This document shows positions 28,101 through 36,675 of a stretch of 57,630 nucleotides of DNA, piece by piece. Position numbers and translations under genes: made by a program. This DNA comes from a virus: positions 1 to 57,630 of IMG/VR virus record IMGVR_UViG_3300028045_000016; one strand, 5' to 3'. Each line of letters opens with the position of its first letter. Within the stretch, counting starts at the first letter, position 1. The notes under the pieces are model-generated. The model was not told the origin of the DNA and did no database searches. It was given only the letters and a program-made list of their open reading frames with translations.

Positions 28101-31100
28101 AGACAACGAGCAGTTTTTAAAGTATGCAAAACTTGGTCAAGGTAGGGCAGAGTATAATCCGGACAACAAAACCATTCACGTTAACCTATCTTCTGCTAAA
28201 AAAACAACAGTACCTCACGAGATTTTTCACGCAGTACTGATGGACAAAATTAAAAGCGACCCTGCTATTGCGAAAGCTGCAGAGACTATGCTTATGTCTG
28301 TAAGAAAAGTAATGCCAAAGGGTAGTGAACTTAGTGAGCGTATTGAGAGATTCGCTAAAGGTTATGAAGGTGATATAGTTCAGAATGAAGAGAGACTTGC
28401 CGAGTTGATTGGTATACTATCTTCAGAATATAGAACCTTAACTAAGCCACAAAAAAACATTGTAGTTGATTTCTTAAAAACTATTGCAAGAACTTTAGGT
28501 ATAGAAAAAGTATTAGCTAAGTATGGTGTTGATGTTTCTTCAAGTGAATTCGGTAAAACCGATGCAGACATTGTAGACCTTCTTAATGCTATATCAACTA
28601 AGACTAGAAAGGGTGAAGCTTTGAATCAATCAGATATTCAAGCTTTAGAAACCATAAGTAAAGAACAAGAACAACAAGAACAACAAGAAGAAGAGCAAGG
28701 TTCAGAGGGTGAAGTTGGAACCCTACAATTTCCTAGACAACAAATAGAAATAATAGACTCGCCTAAAGTTCAAAACGACCCAAGACCTTGGGTTAAAGAA
28801 CTTGTTCAGGATGTGGATGTTTATACTCTAGATGGCAGAAACTTTGTGACTAATATGTACGACTATACTAACGCAGGTTTAACTGAGTTGGGTAATGGGT
28901 ACAGTATAAATCTTTTAGGTGGACGTAATTACGTTCCAATCATTATGAACAAAACGGGCAGAAAGTTAGGTGACGTATCTAACCTTGCTGCTTTCAATAC
29001 AAAGTCTCAAGCTGAAGGGTTTATTAGAAACGCAACAGAAGGTAAGGCAGATTTGTTTGCTCCACATTCCGGTACCTTAAACGGGTCTTGGCAATTTCAG
29101 CAACACATTTTTGAATCGTTAGTTGATTTAGTTCTTGATGAAAAAATACTTAGTAAGAAAAAACTTATTGATGCATTTAATAGTGGACTTCAATCTAAAG
29201 AAGGAAAGAGTGCGTTAGAAAAATTCAATAATAAAAACAACAGTAGATTAAAAAATCTAAATAGTTTTAAAGGAGACCCAAAAGCATTGGTTACTTTATT
29301 AGATATTGAAAACAATTATTCTCCTGACCTTAGAAAAATATTAAACCAAAAGATTGCATCTGATAAAACATTTCAGAAAGCAATTGGTGTAAAGAATCTA
29401 AACGAGTTTCATAGTAGAATGACCGACCCCTTAAACAAGGGAGTTGTTGGTGGTGAGATTATGTCCTTCGTTGAATTTGACCCGACAACATTTGAGGTTG
29501 CTAAAACGAATCCTAAAGATGTAGACCATCACCCATCATTTGGTTGGGTAGTTAAGGCTAAGATTAAAAAGATAATGCAGCCAAGCAAGTTCTTTAAATC
29601 TTACGATGTAACAGATACCTATACTAAATACAACACAGATGAGACGGTGGTATCAAGAAAAGCAGAACCTAATTTTGCTAAGTCAAATGTAACATCAAGT
29701 GCAGGTGCAATACCTAAGGTAGCTACTGTAAACAGAAAGCAAAGTAGTAGACAACAGAAAATAGACAAGGCATTGTCTAAGGCTTCAGGTACTACGCAAG
29801 TAGCAACAACCACAGGTAGCTATGTAAAAGCTGCAAACATTCTAAATAACCTAGAGATAAAAGGTGAGGTGTTAGACTTTGGTGCAGGTCTTGGACTTGG
29901 AACAGATGCAATGTCAAAGACATTAGGAAGTAAGGTTGATTCGTATGAAATAAATCCTGAAAGATGGAAGGGTAACAAGCCTGTAACATACACCAAGGTT
30001 GAAGACATAAATAAAAAATACGATGCTATTGTATCCCTGAATGTACTGAACGTTGTGCCTAAAGGGATTAGAGATGGTATTGTACAAGACATCTACACTA
30101 ATTTAAAACCGGGTGGTACTGCAGTTATTAGTACTAGAGGATTCAAGGGAGATATTAATAGTGCAAAAAACTTTGAGTTAGGTCCTGAAGAAAAAAGTTA
30201 TATCATCAAAAGAAAAAAAGATGGTGGTATTGTAGACGTATATCAAAAAGGATTTGACGGTAACGAACTCGTTGAATACATTCAAGATATATTAGGAGAC
30301 AAAGTAAAGGTTGCAAAGAAAGGTGGCTTTGGAAGTAGAGGTGTTATTGTACAGAAGCTTGATGGTGCTAAACCAAAAGGCAGACAACAAAAATCTATTG
30401 AAGAAATTGCAAGGTACTATCAAATGAATACTCAAGGGTTCTTCCCTAAGGGTGTTGACTTATATCGAGTAAAGAAATTACTCCCTCCCGGATATAGCGT
30501 TAAGCAATCTAAGTTTGACCAATATGGTAGAGGAGGTTCTTATTACTTAGTAAACTCTAGAGGATATAAGATTAATCCATACAAGAATAAAGGTAGACAA
30601 CAAAAAGAAATCGAAGATTATATTTTAGAGGCTAGGTCTAATAACTTTAAGGAAGGTCAGATAAAAGATTTCCTTATTAGAACAAAAAAGTTTCCTGCTA
30701 AATTAGTTAATCAGATGATGGAGATTGATGCAGACTTGTTTGAATCATTACCTAAAAGCTTTGGTAACATAGAGGGTGGGCAACAAGCAGGTATAAAACT
30801 ATATCAAAAGATTGAAGCTTACAAACAAAAGCTTACTAAGAATAACAAGAGAAGAAAAAACAAATTAACTCAACAAGAGATAGTTGATAAGACTATAGAG
30901 TTCTTAGAGCAGCAGCCTGAGTATATTGCCGAAGGTGATACATACACAGTTGGTAGTAAAAAGAAAGGAACTCAAGTTACAAAAACAAGAAAGGGTCTAT
31001 CCCTTCAACAGGCTCAGATGTTATCAGACTTACAGTCTTCGATAGATATTAGACCATCTCAGAATATGGGTGTTAAGTTAGCAAAAGCAAGACTGTTTTT

Positions 31101-34100
31101 AAGACAAGCCAAGAAGGGTGCAAGAGATTTACAGGCAGTAAAAACTCAGGTAAGAAACTTTATTCGTAAGTCTTTACCTAAAGAGATATACGATACTAAA
31201 GAAGTAATGGCTTTAATTAATGAAGTTACTGCTGCAGATACTTCCAATATAGATAACGTTATGGAAAGGGTTACAGAATTTGTAATCAAAACCAATGTTA
31301 AATCTTTGAAGAGAAAGATATCTCAAATCCTAAACGGAAAATATACTGAGGTTGTAAATAATAGAAAGAGACCAAAGAAAATTACAAGTGAAATTCTAAA
31401 AAGAATTGAATTTATTAAGAGCAATCTTCTTTCTGAGAAAGCTACACCTGAGGATATTGCAGAAGCAAACTTAGTTTTGTTGGCTAGATTTGATGAGTTG
31501 ATGGGTAAGCTTCAACAGACGGTAGCCGAGCAAGAAGAGATGGTTGATATTCAACTAGCTATGCAGTACAACAATGCACTAGGAATGGATAATGGTAACT
31601 CTCAAAAGGTTACTGAGTTAGATGGTGTTGCTAATACCTTAACGGAGTTAGTTAAATACGGTAGGTCTTTATTGAAAGAGGAACTATTAAAAATGCATCA
31701 GTATTACAACAAACAATTTGAGGAAGGGTACGAAGCCATAACAGAAACGAGGGTGGATATGACGGACCCTGATGCAAAGAGTGAATTGAATAACGTAAAG
31801 AGAAACCGTAAGTCAGACAGAAGAAAAAAGGAAGCGACTCGTGGTGTACTTAGAACATTCTTTAGTACTACCAAGAAGGGTATCTTTAATTTCATTGCCT
31901 CAGCAGAAGCATTAGATGGATTAATGATGAGGTTGGACAAACTTCCGGGTGAAATGTTTGGAGGAAGATTAAATGAAATGTTTACCGAAAGGATAGATGC
32001 ATCTTCTAGAATGTTTAAAGGAAGAATGTTATTAAACGAAACTGTAGTTCAAGATTTTCTTTTAGAAACTTATGGAAAAGGTTGGAAGAAAAAGTCAAGA
32101 GAGCACAGGGTAAGAGTAGACCACAACATACAGATAACTGATGGGGTTATGCTACCTGCTATGAGTCAAAACCAATTGGCTTACTTGTACAATATGTATA
32201 AGAATCCTGCTAACTTAGATTCATTTGCGAACCCTGAAATGTATGGTGTTGAGGTCATCAACAAGGAAGACTCAGCAAAAGAAAAGAACAGAAAGAAAAA
32301 AGAGAACAGAGCCAATGCAAGGAGAGTTATGTCTGAGATAGAATCAAAGATAGATGACGATGTTAAGACAGTTGCAGATTGGCAAGTAGAGGTTTTATAT
32401 CCTTCATTGTATAGTCACTATAATAAAACTTATAAGAAGCTTTATAGAACTGACTTGCCTTGGAATAACTACTACGCAGGTACCATCTACAGAGAAGGTA
32501 TTGCTGAGACAGAAACCGATGTAATGAATATCGTTGGTGCAGGTAATGTAATGAGAACTGCAGTTGGTGCTACTGCAACCAAGACTAGAATCAATAGTAC
32601 GCTACCAATAAGAGATATGGATATGATGGATGTGCTTAACACATACATTAATGAAATGGAATATGTAGCTGCCTATGGAGAAACAGTTAGGGATATGGAT
32701 AAGTTCTTTAAGAACAAGTATGTAAAGGATGCTATCATAGATATACACGGAGAAAATATCTACGGGTTTGTTAAAGATATGATAGAGAAGATTGCGACTA
32801 GAGGTACACAAACAGGATTGAAAGCTTCGGTAATAAACGGAATGAATAATGTTTTCATTTTGTCAAGACTTGCATTAAGTCCTGTGATTGCTATCAAGCA
32901 GCTTACGTCTACGTTTACTTATATGAATGATATAGGTCCTATCAATTGGTTGAAGTATGCAGCAAAGAATAAAACTCAACAACTAAAAGTTTGGAAAGAG
33001 GTTACTGCTAATTCTGTTTATATGCAAGACAGAAATAACCAAAGTATAATGAGAGCCATTGAAACCTACACGGATACTCAGATGAAAGAATTTATTCCTA
33101 GACCTGCAAAGGATTGGGCATTAAACTTTATGATGTATACTACAAAGTGGGGTGATAGAAATGCAATTATGTTAGGTGGTTTACCAAACTATTCTTACTA
33201 TAAGGCACAAGCTATTAAAGATGGAAAGAGTGAGCAGGAGGCAATTGATATTGCTATAAGAAAGTTTGAGAGAGATACAAAAAGAACTCAGCAATCTTCA
33301 GACCTTCAGGATAAAGATTTCTTACAGACAGGTGACCCAATAACTAGAGCATTAAATATGTTCTTGACAACACCAAAACAATATCTAAGAAAAGAAATTA
33401 TTGCGACAAGAGAACTGTATAGAATGGTTTCTAAGATGGATACTAAAGCAGGTAAAGGAACTCTAACTCAGAACCTAAGAACATTTGTAACGTATCATAT
33501 TTTTATGCCTGTGTTATTTCAATATGTATCTATGGGACTACCGGGATTACTTAGAGGCTTTAGAGACGATGATGATGAAGACCTAATAAGAGCAGCAGTC
33601 ATTGGTAACTTGAACGCTTTGTTCTTACTAGGAGAAGTTGTTACAATGGCAGGTGATTATTTAACGGACAAGCCTTGGGCAGGGAGTCAGTCAAAATCTG
33701 TAGGTGTGTTACAAATAGCAGGAAGCATTACTAGAAAGTTGGCAGCAGCAAGTAACACTAAGGACCCACAGAAAAGAGCAGATAACTTTATGAAAGTTTA
33801 TCTTGAGTTGGCTACCATAACAGGATTACCTGCACCAACAATTGCAAAGTTCTTTGACAACTACTCTAAGCTTGATGAAGGTGACCCGGGTGAAATGATA
33901 CTAAGGCTTTTGAATTACTCTAAGTATACAATAGAAGGTAGTAATAAATCAAAACGAAGTTCTACATCAAAAGTTAACTCGTCAGAAAAATATCTAAAGG
34001 ATTTAGAAAAAGCTGATAAAGAATTTTTGAAAGAACAAAAAGGTGAAAGTAAAAAGAAATCAGGCTTTGGTACAGGTGGCTTCGGTGGAGGTGGCTTTGG

Positions 34101-34134
34101 TACAGGTGGCTTCGGTGATGGAGGGTTTGATTAG
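25120..34134 (+). CDS. Giant multidomain internal virion (polyvalent) protein
   Basis: The 3004-residue protein is the largest in the window. Residues 9-23 and 37-51 are a duplicated MEGAFA-type acidic motif. A zincin motif HEIFH lies at 1033-1037, with a downstream Glu in ERLAELIG as possible third ligand. Around 1583-1750 is a class I methyltransferase-like domain (VLDFGAGLGLG glycine loop, then VSLNVLNVVP). Long helical regions follow (about 1900-2200), then a hydrophobic part (about 2650-2950) and a Gly-Phe-rich tail (about 2980-3004). By position it matches the gp16-type ejection protein; the enzymatic domains suggest it delivers activities into the cell. It ends convergently with the - strand block. 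Confidence 0.8.
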   Translation: MNDDLYSIMMEGAFADRAEFDAYVGQSTPEEIYELVMEGAFANFEEFNELYFKDGQVDEKVEDVKKKDESQNPFASSEEVVLPSMPGGTVDSSESESSSDTPEELDLTKDNYEQPVNEDINLTDASVEDPFSESVNNVINPDLLTDTEESVIPKMKNYFSQYGFTFKTADYLGDGMNIEAENGNKLYVNLDRASDFFSISDSQEDSAKELQAFLRDNRRENEEILNQAGVVVENQRKAYNEKEILETVKNFNKQAQGFENRVKEYALYKNKLDKYYEVKLSNVTKEQLENDEVLRANYEQWNKLNERATEMLSDLRVEDENFQIQGQQLDRMAGEYLEMRQDMGSYSGGFYNALLDGSARISAGVMDALIDGTTYALPNAGMSEKEYKNEIARVALENGDFPSGNYRETIPKEDIDENGMVTLKDPELGTDKKVSVSLFPSVFDLSKDEMVEILGGDTNDWKFVGNAINIALATGVPGPGGARIPVSPVGDITPKSAYDKAHSKVLDLARKGLKYEEGYDQAKSKDMQGGRYRNSYSSTATNADTSLGMLEATRDGLREVAGVKQTTKEWSDLEKQSFWGGALLGVTESLPAMLGGSSPVGWAQRTAQMYSQVTDHVNEEMEKDAAFDMISEAEKQSVKIPIGVAVGTLEAIGLRNVLRQKGFLNGVIGRAMARSNSKTTAKTFSEMIRQDVSSMIARGGLVITGAGAAEYETGFLQEAAELTIKDIYNDSKEKEMFKTPDTWQDWIRRVNRAGLQEAVGGFVLGAPRAMATAVSGLEVQSLDDRVFKMFEQVSKDPNYMNMYVTKLKQRIADTKDATTKKEAQEELDLVRQLQGALEQIPKEYNTKQKKEAIQLIFQKNKLDNEIQSEDKILSKPKQELLNKVNDRLAAIVGEVVIEQQQGRVNEQKIQDFEDGTTEVQNTTQVTPEEQNDIDEFFNEENDNSDVRADNLSINRNNKGGKNKNPFRNDVIRIAELGAKAIAKVLPDVKIVMHEDNEQFLKYAKLGQGRAEYNPDNKTIHVNLSSAKKTTVPHEIFHAVLMDKIKSDPAIAKAAETMLMSVRKVMPKGSELSERIERFAKGYEGDIVQNEERLAELIGILSSEYRTLTKPQKNIVVDFLKTIARTLGIEKVLAKYGVDVSSSEFGKTDADIVDLLNAISTKTRKGEALNQSDIQALETISKEQEQQEQQEEEQGSEGEVGTLQFPRQQIEIIDSPKVQNDPRPWVKELVQDVDVYTLDGRNFVTNMYDYTNAGLTELGNGYSINLLGGRNYVPIIMNKTGRKLGDVSNLAAFNTKSQAEGFIRNATEGKADLFAPHSGTLNGSWQFQQHIFESLVDLVLDEKILSKKKLIDAFNSGLQSKEGKSALEKFNNKNNSRLKNLNSFKGDPKALVTLLDIENNYSPDLRKILNQKIASDKTFQKAIGVKNLNEFHSRMTDPLNKGVVGGEIMSFVEFDPTTFEVAKTNPKDVDHHPSFGWVVKAKIKKIMQPSKFFKSYDVTDTYTKYNTDETVVSRKAEPNFAKSNVTSSAGAIPKVATVNRKQSSRQQKIDKALSKASGTTQVATTTGSYVKAANILNNLEIKGEVLDFGAGLGLGTDAMSKTLGSKVDSYEINPERWKGNKPVTYTKVEDINKKYDAIVSLNVLNVVPKGIRDGIVQDIYTNLKPGGTAVISTRGFKGDINSAKNFELGPEEKSYIIKRKKDGGIVDVYQKGFDGNELVEYIQDILGDKVKVAKKGGFGSRGVIVQKLDGAKPKGRQQKSIEEIARYYQMNTQGFFPKGVDLYRVKKLLPPGYSVKQSKFDQYGRGGSYYLVNSRGYKINPYKNKGRQQKEIEDYILEARSNNFKEGQIKDFLIRTKKFPAKLVNQMMEIDADLFESLPKSFGNIEGGQQAGIKLYQKIEAYKQKLTKNNKRRKNKLTQQEIVDKTIEFLEQQPEYIAEGDTYTVGSKKKGTQVTKTRKGLSLQQAQMLSDLQSSIDIRPSQNMGVKLAKARLFLRQAKKGARDLQAVKTQVRNFIRKSLPKEIYDTKEVMALINEVTAADTSNIDNVMERVTEFVIKTNVKSLKRKISQILNGKYTEVVNNRKRPKKITSEILKRIEFIKSNLLSEKATPEDIAEANLVLLARFDELMGKLQQTVAEQEEMVDIQLAMQYNNALGMDNGNSQKVTELDGVANTLTELVKYGRSLLKEELLKMHQYYNKQFEEGYEAITETRVDMTDPDAKSELNNVKRNRKSDRRKKEATRGVLRTFFSTTKKGIFNFIASAEALDGLMMRLDKLPGEMFGGRLNEMFTERIDASSRMFKGRMLLNETVVQDFLLETYGKGWKKKSREHRVRVDHNIQITDGVMLPAMSQNQLAYLYNMYKNPANLDSFANPEMYGVEVINKEDSAKEKNRKKKENRANARRVMSEIESKIDDDVKTVADWQVEVLYPSLYSHYNKTYKKLYRTDLPWNNYYAGTIYREGIAETETDVMNIVGAGNVMRTAVGATATKTRINSTLPIRDMDMMDVLNTYINEMEYVAAYGETVRDMDKFFKNKYVKDAIIDIHGENIYGFVKDMIEKIATRGTQTGLKASVINGMNNVFILSRLALSPVIAIKQLTSTFTYMNDIGPINWLKYAAKNKTQQLKVWKEVTANSVYMQDRNNQSIMRAIETYTDTQMKEFIPRPAKDWALNFMMYTTKWGDRNAIMLGGLPNYSYYKAQAIKDGKSEQEAIDIAIRKFERDTKRTQQSSDLQDKDFLQTGDPITRALNMFLTTPKQYLRKEIIATRELYRMVSKMDTKAGKGTLTQNLRTFVTYHIFMPVLFQYVSMGLPGLLRGFRDDDDEDLIRAAVIGNLNALFLLGEVVTMAGDYLTDKPWAGSQSKSVGVLQIAGSITRKLAAASNTKDPQKRADNFMKVYLELATITGLPAPTIAKFFDNYSKLDEGDPGEMILRLLNYSKYTIEGSNKSKRSSTSKVNSSEKYLKDLEKADKEFLKEQKGESKKKSGFGTGGFGGGGFGTGGFGDGGFD

Positions 34135-34547
34135 AAAGGAAGTTCAGAAGCAAGGGTGATAAGATTTATCCCCTTGCTCACATCTAACATCCCTATTTCT
34201 TTTGAAATGTTTTCTCTTTTTGAGAAGTCAGTTTGTTTTGGTAGTTCTTTTTCAACCCATTCAATCACTTGGTCTTTCAAATAAAAACCCCAAACACCTT
34301 TAGGTGTGGAGTTTATATAAACAGGATTAGGTTTAAGCATTAAGGAATCATACTTACCTCTCTCGATAATTAAAGTATCATAGTGCTTTCGCCTACACTT
34401 TAATTCTATATGCACATTATACATCTTAGAGTACCCATCATACCTATCTGTTTTAGTAGGGGGTGGTGTCAAGTCGCACACAAAGTGCTCTTTAATAAAT
34501 TCAAATAATTGTTTCTCTGTTGCAAATTGACTGTACTCATATGTCAT
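34131..34547 (-). CDS. Putative small PD-(D/E)XK nuclease
   Basis: The 138-residue protein contains DRYDGYSKMYNVHIELKCR (about 34-52). The Asp (D34/D37), then a strand and E48-x-K50 match the PD-(D/E)XK metal-binding pattern of resolvase or restriction-like nucleases. Length fits a Holliday-junction-resolvase-sized enzyme. It is the last gene of the early block; its stop overlaps the stop of the giant virion gene on the other strand (34131-34134). It could resolve recombination intermediates before packaging, but the activity is inferred only. Confidence 0.6.
   Translation of the reverse strand: MTYEYSQFATEKQLFEFIKEHFVCDLTPPPTKTDRYDGYSKMYNVHIELKCRRKHYDTLIIERGKYDSLMLKPNPVYINSTPKGVWGFYLKDQVIEWVEKELPKQTDFSKRENISKEIGMLDVSKGINLITLASELPF
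34149..34178. other. Strong hairpin at the convergent gene ends
   Basis: AGCAAGGG and CCCTTGCT pair over 8 bp, and a further 5 bp (GATAA/TTATC) continue the stem after one bulged T, leaving a GAT loop. It lies 14 nt after the + stop and inside the - gene. No T-run follows on either strand, so it is not a standard terminator, but it could stall polymerase or protect the 3' end of the + transcript. Confidence 0.6.
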
Positions 34548-34731
34548 CCTCTGTTGAATCTAAAATGTCTTTTAGGGAGGACATCAAATGTTTTATTTCT
34601 TTTTTTAAAGTAGGAAAGTCTCTATCTATTAAGGACTCATATATTTCAGAAGTGGAGTCGTGAATATTATCCATCAGGTAATTGATGTGAGCAATACGTT
34701 CTTTATCATACGCTGACGGGTCTTGTGACAT
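34537..34731 (-). CDS. Small acidic helical protein
   Basis: This 64-residue protein is rich in Asp, Glu, Ser and Leu and is predicted fully helical. It has no recognised motif. It overlaps the downstream nuclease gene by 11 nt, so the two are probably co-translated. Confidence 0.65.
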   Translation of the reverse strand: MSQDPSAYDKERIAHINYLMDNIHDSTSEIYESLIDRDFPTLKKEIKHLMSSLKDILDSTEDDI

Positions 34732-34734
34732 TTG

Positions 34735-34989
34735 CTATAGAGGTTCTTTTCTGTTCTTTTGGTCCATTGTTTGGAGGAATAAAACCCCCATATTGAAATT
34801 AATTGATTTGATTGCAGTATAGATTTTACGAGAAGTCTTCTTTACTTCTTCTCTTTCTTTTCTTGTTGAGTCTGTACCTAGGTTACAATACATAGAGCAG
34901 TCCATAAACAAAAGCTTATCCATTTTTCTTTTGTCGGACCAAGTCTTATAGTTAATTACCTTCTCAATTTCTGTGACTGTATATACCAT
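34735..34989 (-). CDS. Small protein of unknown function
   Basis: The 84-residue product is basic and helical, with two cysteines (MDCSMYCNLG). No family is recognised. It overlaps the upstream DnaA-like gene by 26 nt, in line with the compact early operon. Confidence 0.65.
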   Translation of the reverse strand: MVYTVTEIEKVINYKTWSDKRKMDKLLFMDCSMYCNLGTDSTRKEREEVKKTSRKIYTAIKSINFNMGVLFLQTMDQKNRKEPL

Positions 34990-35527
34990 TGTACATTTGA
35001 TTTATCTTTAAGAGTACTCTGTCTTCTGTCCCGGGTCTTGTACGTTGCTCGATGCATTTAAATATATCATCAAACTTCTTAGACCTCTTGCCCTGTTCTG
35101 AGAGATTCTTCTTACAAAGTTCTAGTTCCGAAGATACTAATTCGTTTTTAATTCTCAAAGAAATTAATTCTTTTTTTAGTTCAACTTCTGATAGATAATA
35201 TATTGGGTCATACTCTCTATTAAACTCAGACTTTATTCTTTCATAACTGTTTCTGAATTGTACATCTGACTTAACATATCCATCAAAAGATTTGAAGTAA
35301 TGTAGTATTGTAGCGTGGTGCATCACCATTGACCTAGAGATTACACTACAACCATACCCGGCATCCCTTAATATGATAGCGTAAATCATCTTAGCATTTA
35401 CAATATGTTGAATCCTGCTCTTATCTTTTTGTACATCTACACCTGTTAGTGTTTTAATAATTTCCTGAAGATGTAAGAACTGTTTATCCTTCAGGTATAG
35501 TACATTCATTCTCTCCTGCTTGTCCAT
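34964..35527 (-). CDS. DnaA domain IV-like DNA-binding protein
   Basis: Residues 20-80 resemble the C-terminal DNA-binding domain of the replication initiator DnaA: an alpha-helical region, then a segment (VMHHATILHYFK, 68-79) that corresponds to the DHTTVLHAxRK box-recognition helix of DnaA. There is no AAA+ ATPase domain; the remaining residues are charged and helical. It may recognise DnaA-box-like sites in the phage origin or act as a regulator. A second, shorter protein of the same kind is encoded at 43153. Confidence 0.7.
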   Translation of the reverse strand: MDKQERMNVLYLKDKQFLHLQEIIKTLTGVDVQKDKSRIQHIVNAKMIYAIILRDAGYGCSVISRSMVMHHATILHYFKSFDGYVKSDVQFRNSYERIKSEFNREYDPIYYLSEVELKKELISLRIKNELVSSELELCKKNLSEQGKRSKKFDDIFKCIEQRTRPGTEDRVLLKINQMYNGIYSHRN

Positions 35528-35861
35528 TTAAATATGATTTAATTGATTTCTTTTGATTTATAAAGTCTAGGTATTCGTCTACCTCAATTTCATTTAAGTC
35601 TATAAGTATTGTATTGTGTCCCTCTTCGTTTAAATATTCTATCCTAAAGAACAAAGGTTCAGCATCATCTCTATTGGTATTGATTACTCCGGCAACTTCT
35701 TGAGACCATCCACTTTGTTTTGGAAGTTCTGATAGTATAAGTATAGCTTGTCCAACAATTAAACTTGCCTCGTCTATAGTATACAATCCTAGTTGTTGAT
35801 AGAACCAATCATCTATTTCGTACTCTAATTTATCCTCTAAATATTTCAGTTGTAAATCCAT
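35484..35861 (-). CDS. Protein of unknown function
   Basis: The 125-residue acidic protein contains a helix-rich N-terminal half and an ILIDLNEIEVDEYLDFI segment near residues 85-101. No known family is recognised. It overlaps genes on both sides (44 nt downstream, 32 nt upstream), typical of this operon. Confidence 0.65.
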   Translation of the reverse strand: MDLQLKYLEDKLEYEIDDWFYQQLGLYTIDEASLIVGQAILILSELPKQSGWSQEVAGVINTNRDDAEPLFFRIEYLNEEGHNTILIDLNEIEVDEYLDFINQKKSIKSYLNGQAGENECTIPEG

Positions 35862-36069
35862 ATTTCTCTAACTCTTTTAATCTATATTTTTGTAGTTCAG
35901 AGACCCTTCCTTTAGGGGTCTTAACTTCGCTGAAGATTACATTAGAGTTCGGAGGTATAGCGAGTAGGTCAGGGATACCATTCTTATTTGTCTTAACTAA
36001 TTTTAATACATAATATCCTTCTGCTTCTAACTGTTTTATTCTTTTAGCTTGTATCTGTTGTTCGGTCAT
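35830..36069 (-). CDS. VRR-NUC domain nuclease
   Basis: The 79-residue protein is essentially one VRR-NUC domain (a PD-(D/E)XK nuclease family). Residues GIPDLLAI (D34) and VIFSEVKTPKG (E48, K50) give the catalytic D...E-x-K, and SELQ (58-61) supplies the usual conserved Gln. Phage stand-alone VRR-NUC proteins act as structure-specific endonucleases in replication and recombination. It overlaps the next genes on both sides. Confidence 0.85.
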   Translation of the reverse strand: MTEQQIQAKRIKQLEAEGYYVLKLVKTNKNGIPDLLAIPPNSNVIFSEVKTPKGRVSELQKYRLKELEKYGFTTEIFRG

Positions 36070-36248
36070 CCGTTTTGTCTATAGTCTTCAAAGAAGCCAA
36101 TGGCTACTATGAGGTTCATACTTATTGATGATGCAACTTCTATTGCCTCGTGATAGTTGTGAATGGATAGGTGTATGTGACCTACAATCCAAAAAGGGAT
36201 AGCTAGGTTTTGACTTATCCAAACTACCAAGAACCTAATGAATCTCAT
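36066..36248 (-). CDS. Small membrane protein
   Basis: The 60-residue protein has a hydrophobic segment at about 2-25 and another at about 38-53, so one or two membrane passes. Function is unknown. It overlaps the VRR-NUC gene by 4 nt. A TATATTTG box with a TTG 22 nt upstream lies 5 nt before its ATG (36253-36260 on the - strand), but the leader would be almost absent. Confidence 0.55.
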   Translation of the reverse strand: MRFIRFLVVWISQNLAIPFWIVGHIHLSIHNYHEAIEVASSISMNLIVAIGFFEDYRQNG

Positions 36249-36261
36249 AAGACAAATATAA

Positions 36262-36675
36262 TTAATCTTTCTTTATAGTATACAACTCATCCTGCTCATA
36301 ATAGTATAACATTAACTCTTTATCATTAGCAGAACCCGGTCTTGGTTTTCTCCCACCAATGGTAGCTTCTGCAATAAGGTTCTTTGTGTTACCGTAGATT
36401 AACCCATCATAACAATCCCATATTACAATTGATTGCTCACCTTTATCTACAAGCTTAACCATTTTTCTAGCAGCAACAGGTAGTGGATACGCATCTATCA
36501 TTGCTCTATTCCTTCCTTTAACTTCAACATAACATACCTTACCATCCCTTGTTACTTTGTAGTCTACATCATACCTGTCTAACTTCTTCCACTTTGCAAG
36601 AAACTTTTTACAGAACAATGCTATAGCTAAATGTTCTCTTTCTAAATCTTCTTTAGTTTCAAATCTCTTACTCAT
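36262..36675 (-). CDS. Putative PD-(D/E)XK nuclease
   Basis: The 137-residue protein has YDVDYKV (D36/D38) followed by CYVEVKGRNR (E51-x-K53), the core D...E-x-K pattern of PD-(D/E)XK nucleases, with IVIWDCYDGLIYG forming a later strand. It sits directly downstream of the SF2 helicase gene and overlaps it by 4 nt, suggesting a helicase-nuclease pair in replication or repair. Confidence 0.65.
   Translation of the reverse strand: MSKRFETKEDLEREHLAIALFCKKFLAKWKKLDRYDVDYKVTRDGKVCYVEVKGRNRAMIDAYPLPVAARKMVKLVDKGEQSIVIWDCYDGLIYGNTKNLIAEATIGGRKPRPGSANDKELMLYYYEQDELYTIKKD

Noticed and set aside
29619-30092. - strand frames opposite the methyltransferase region
   Set aside because: They are antisense shadows of the 3004-residue protein without promoter or leader.
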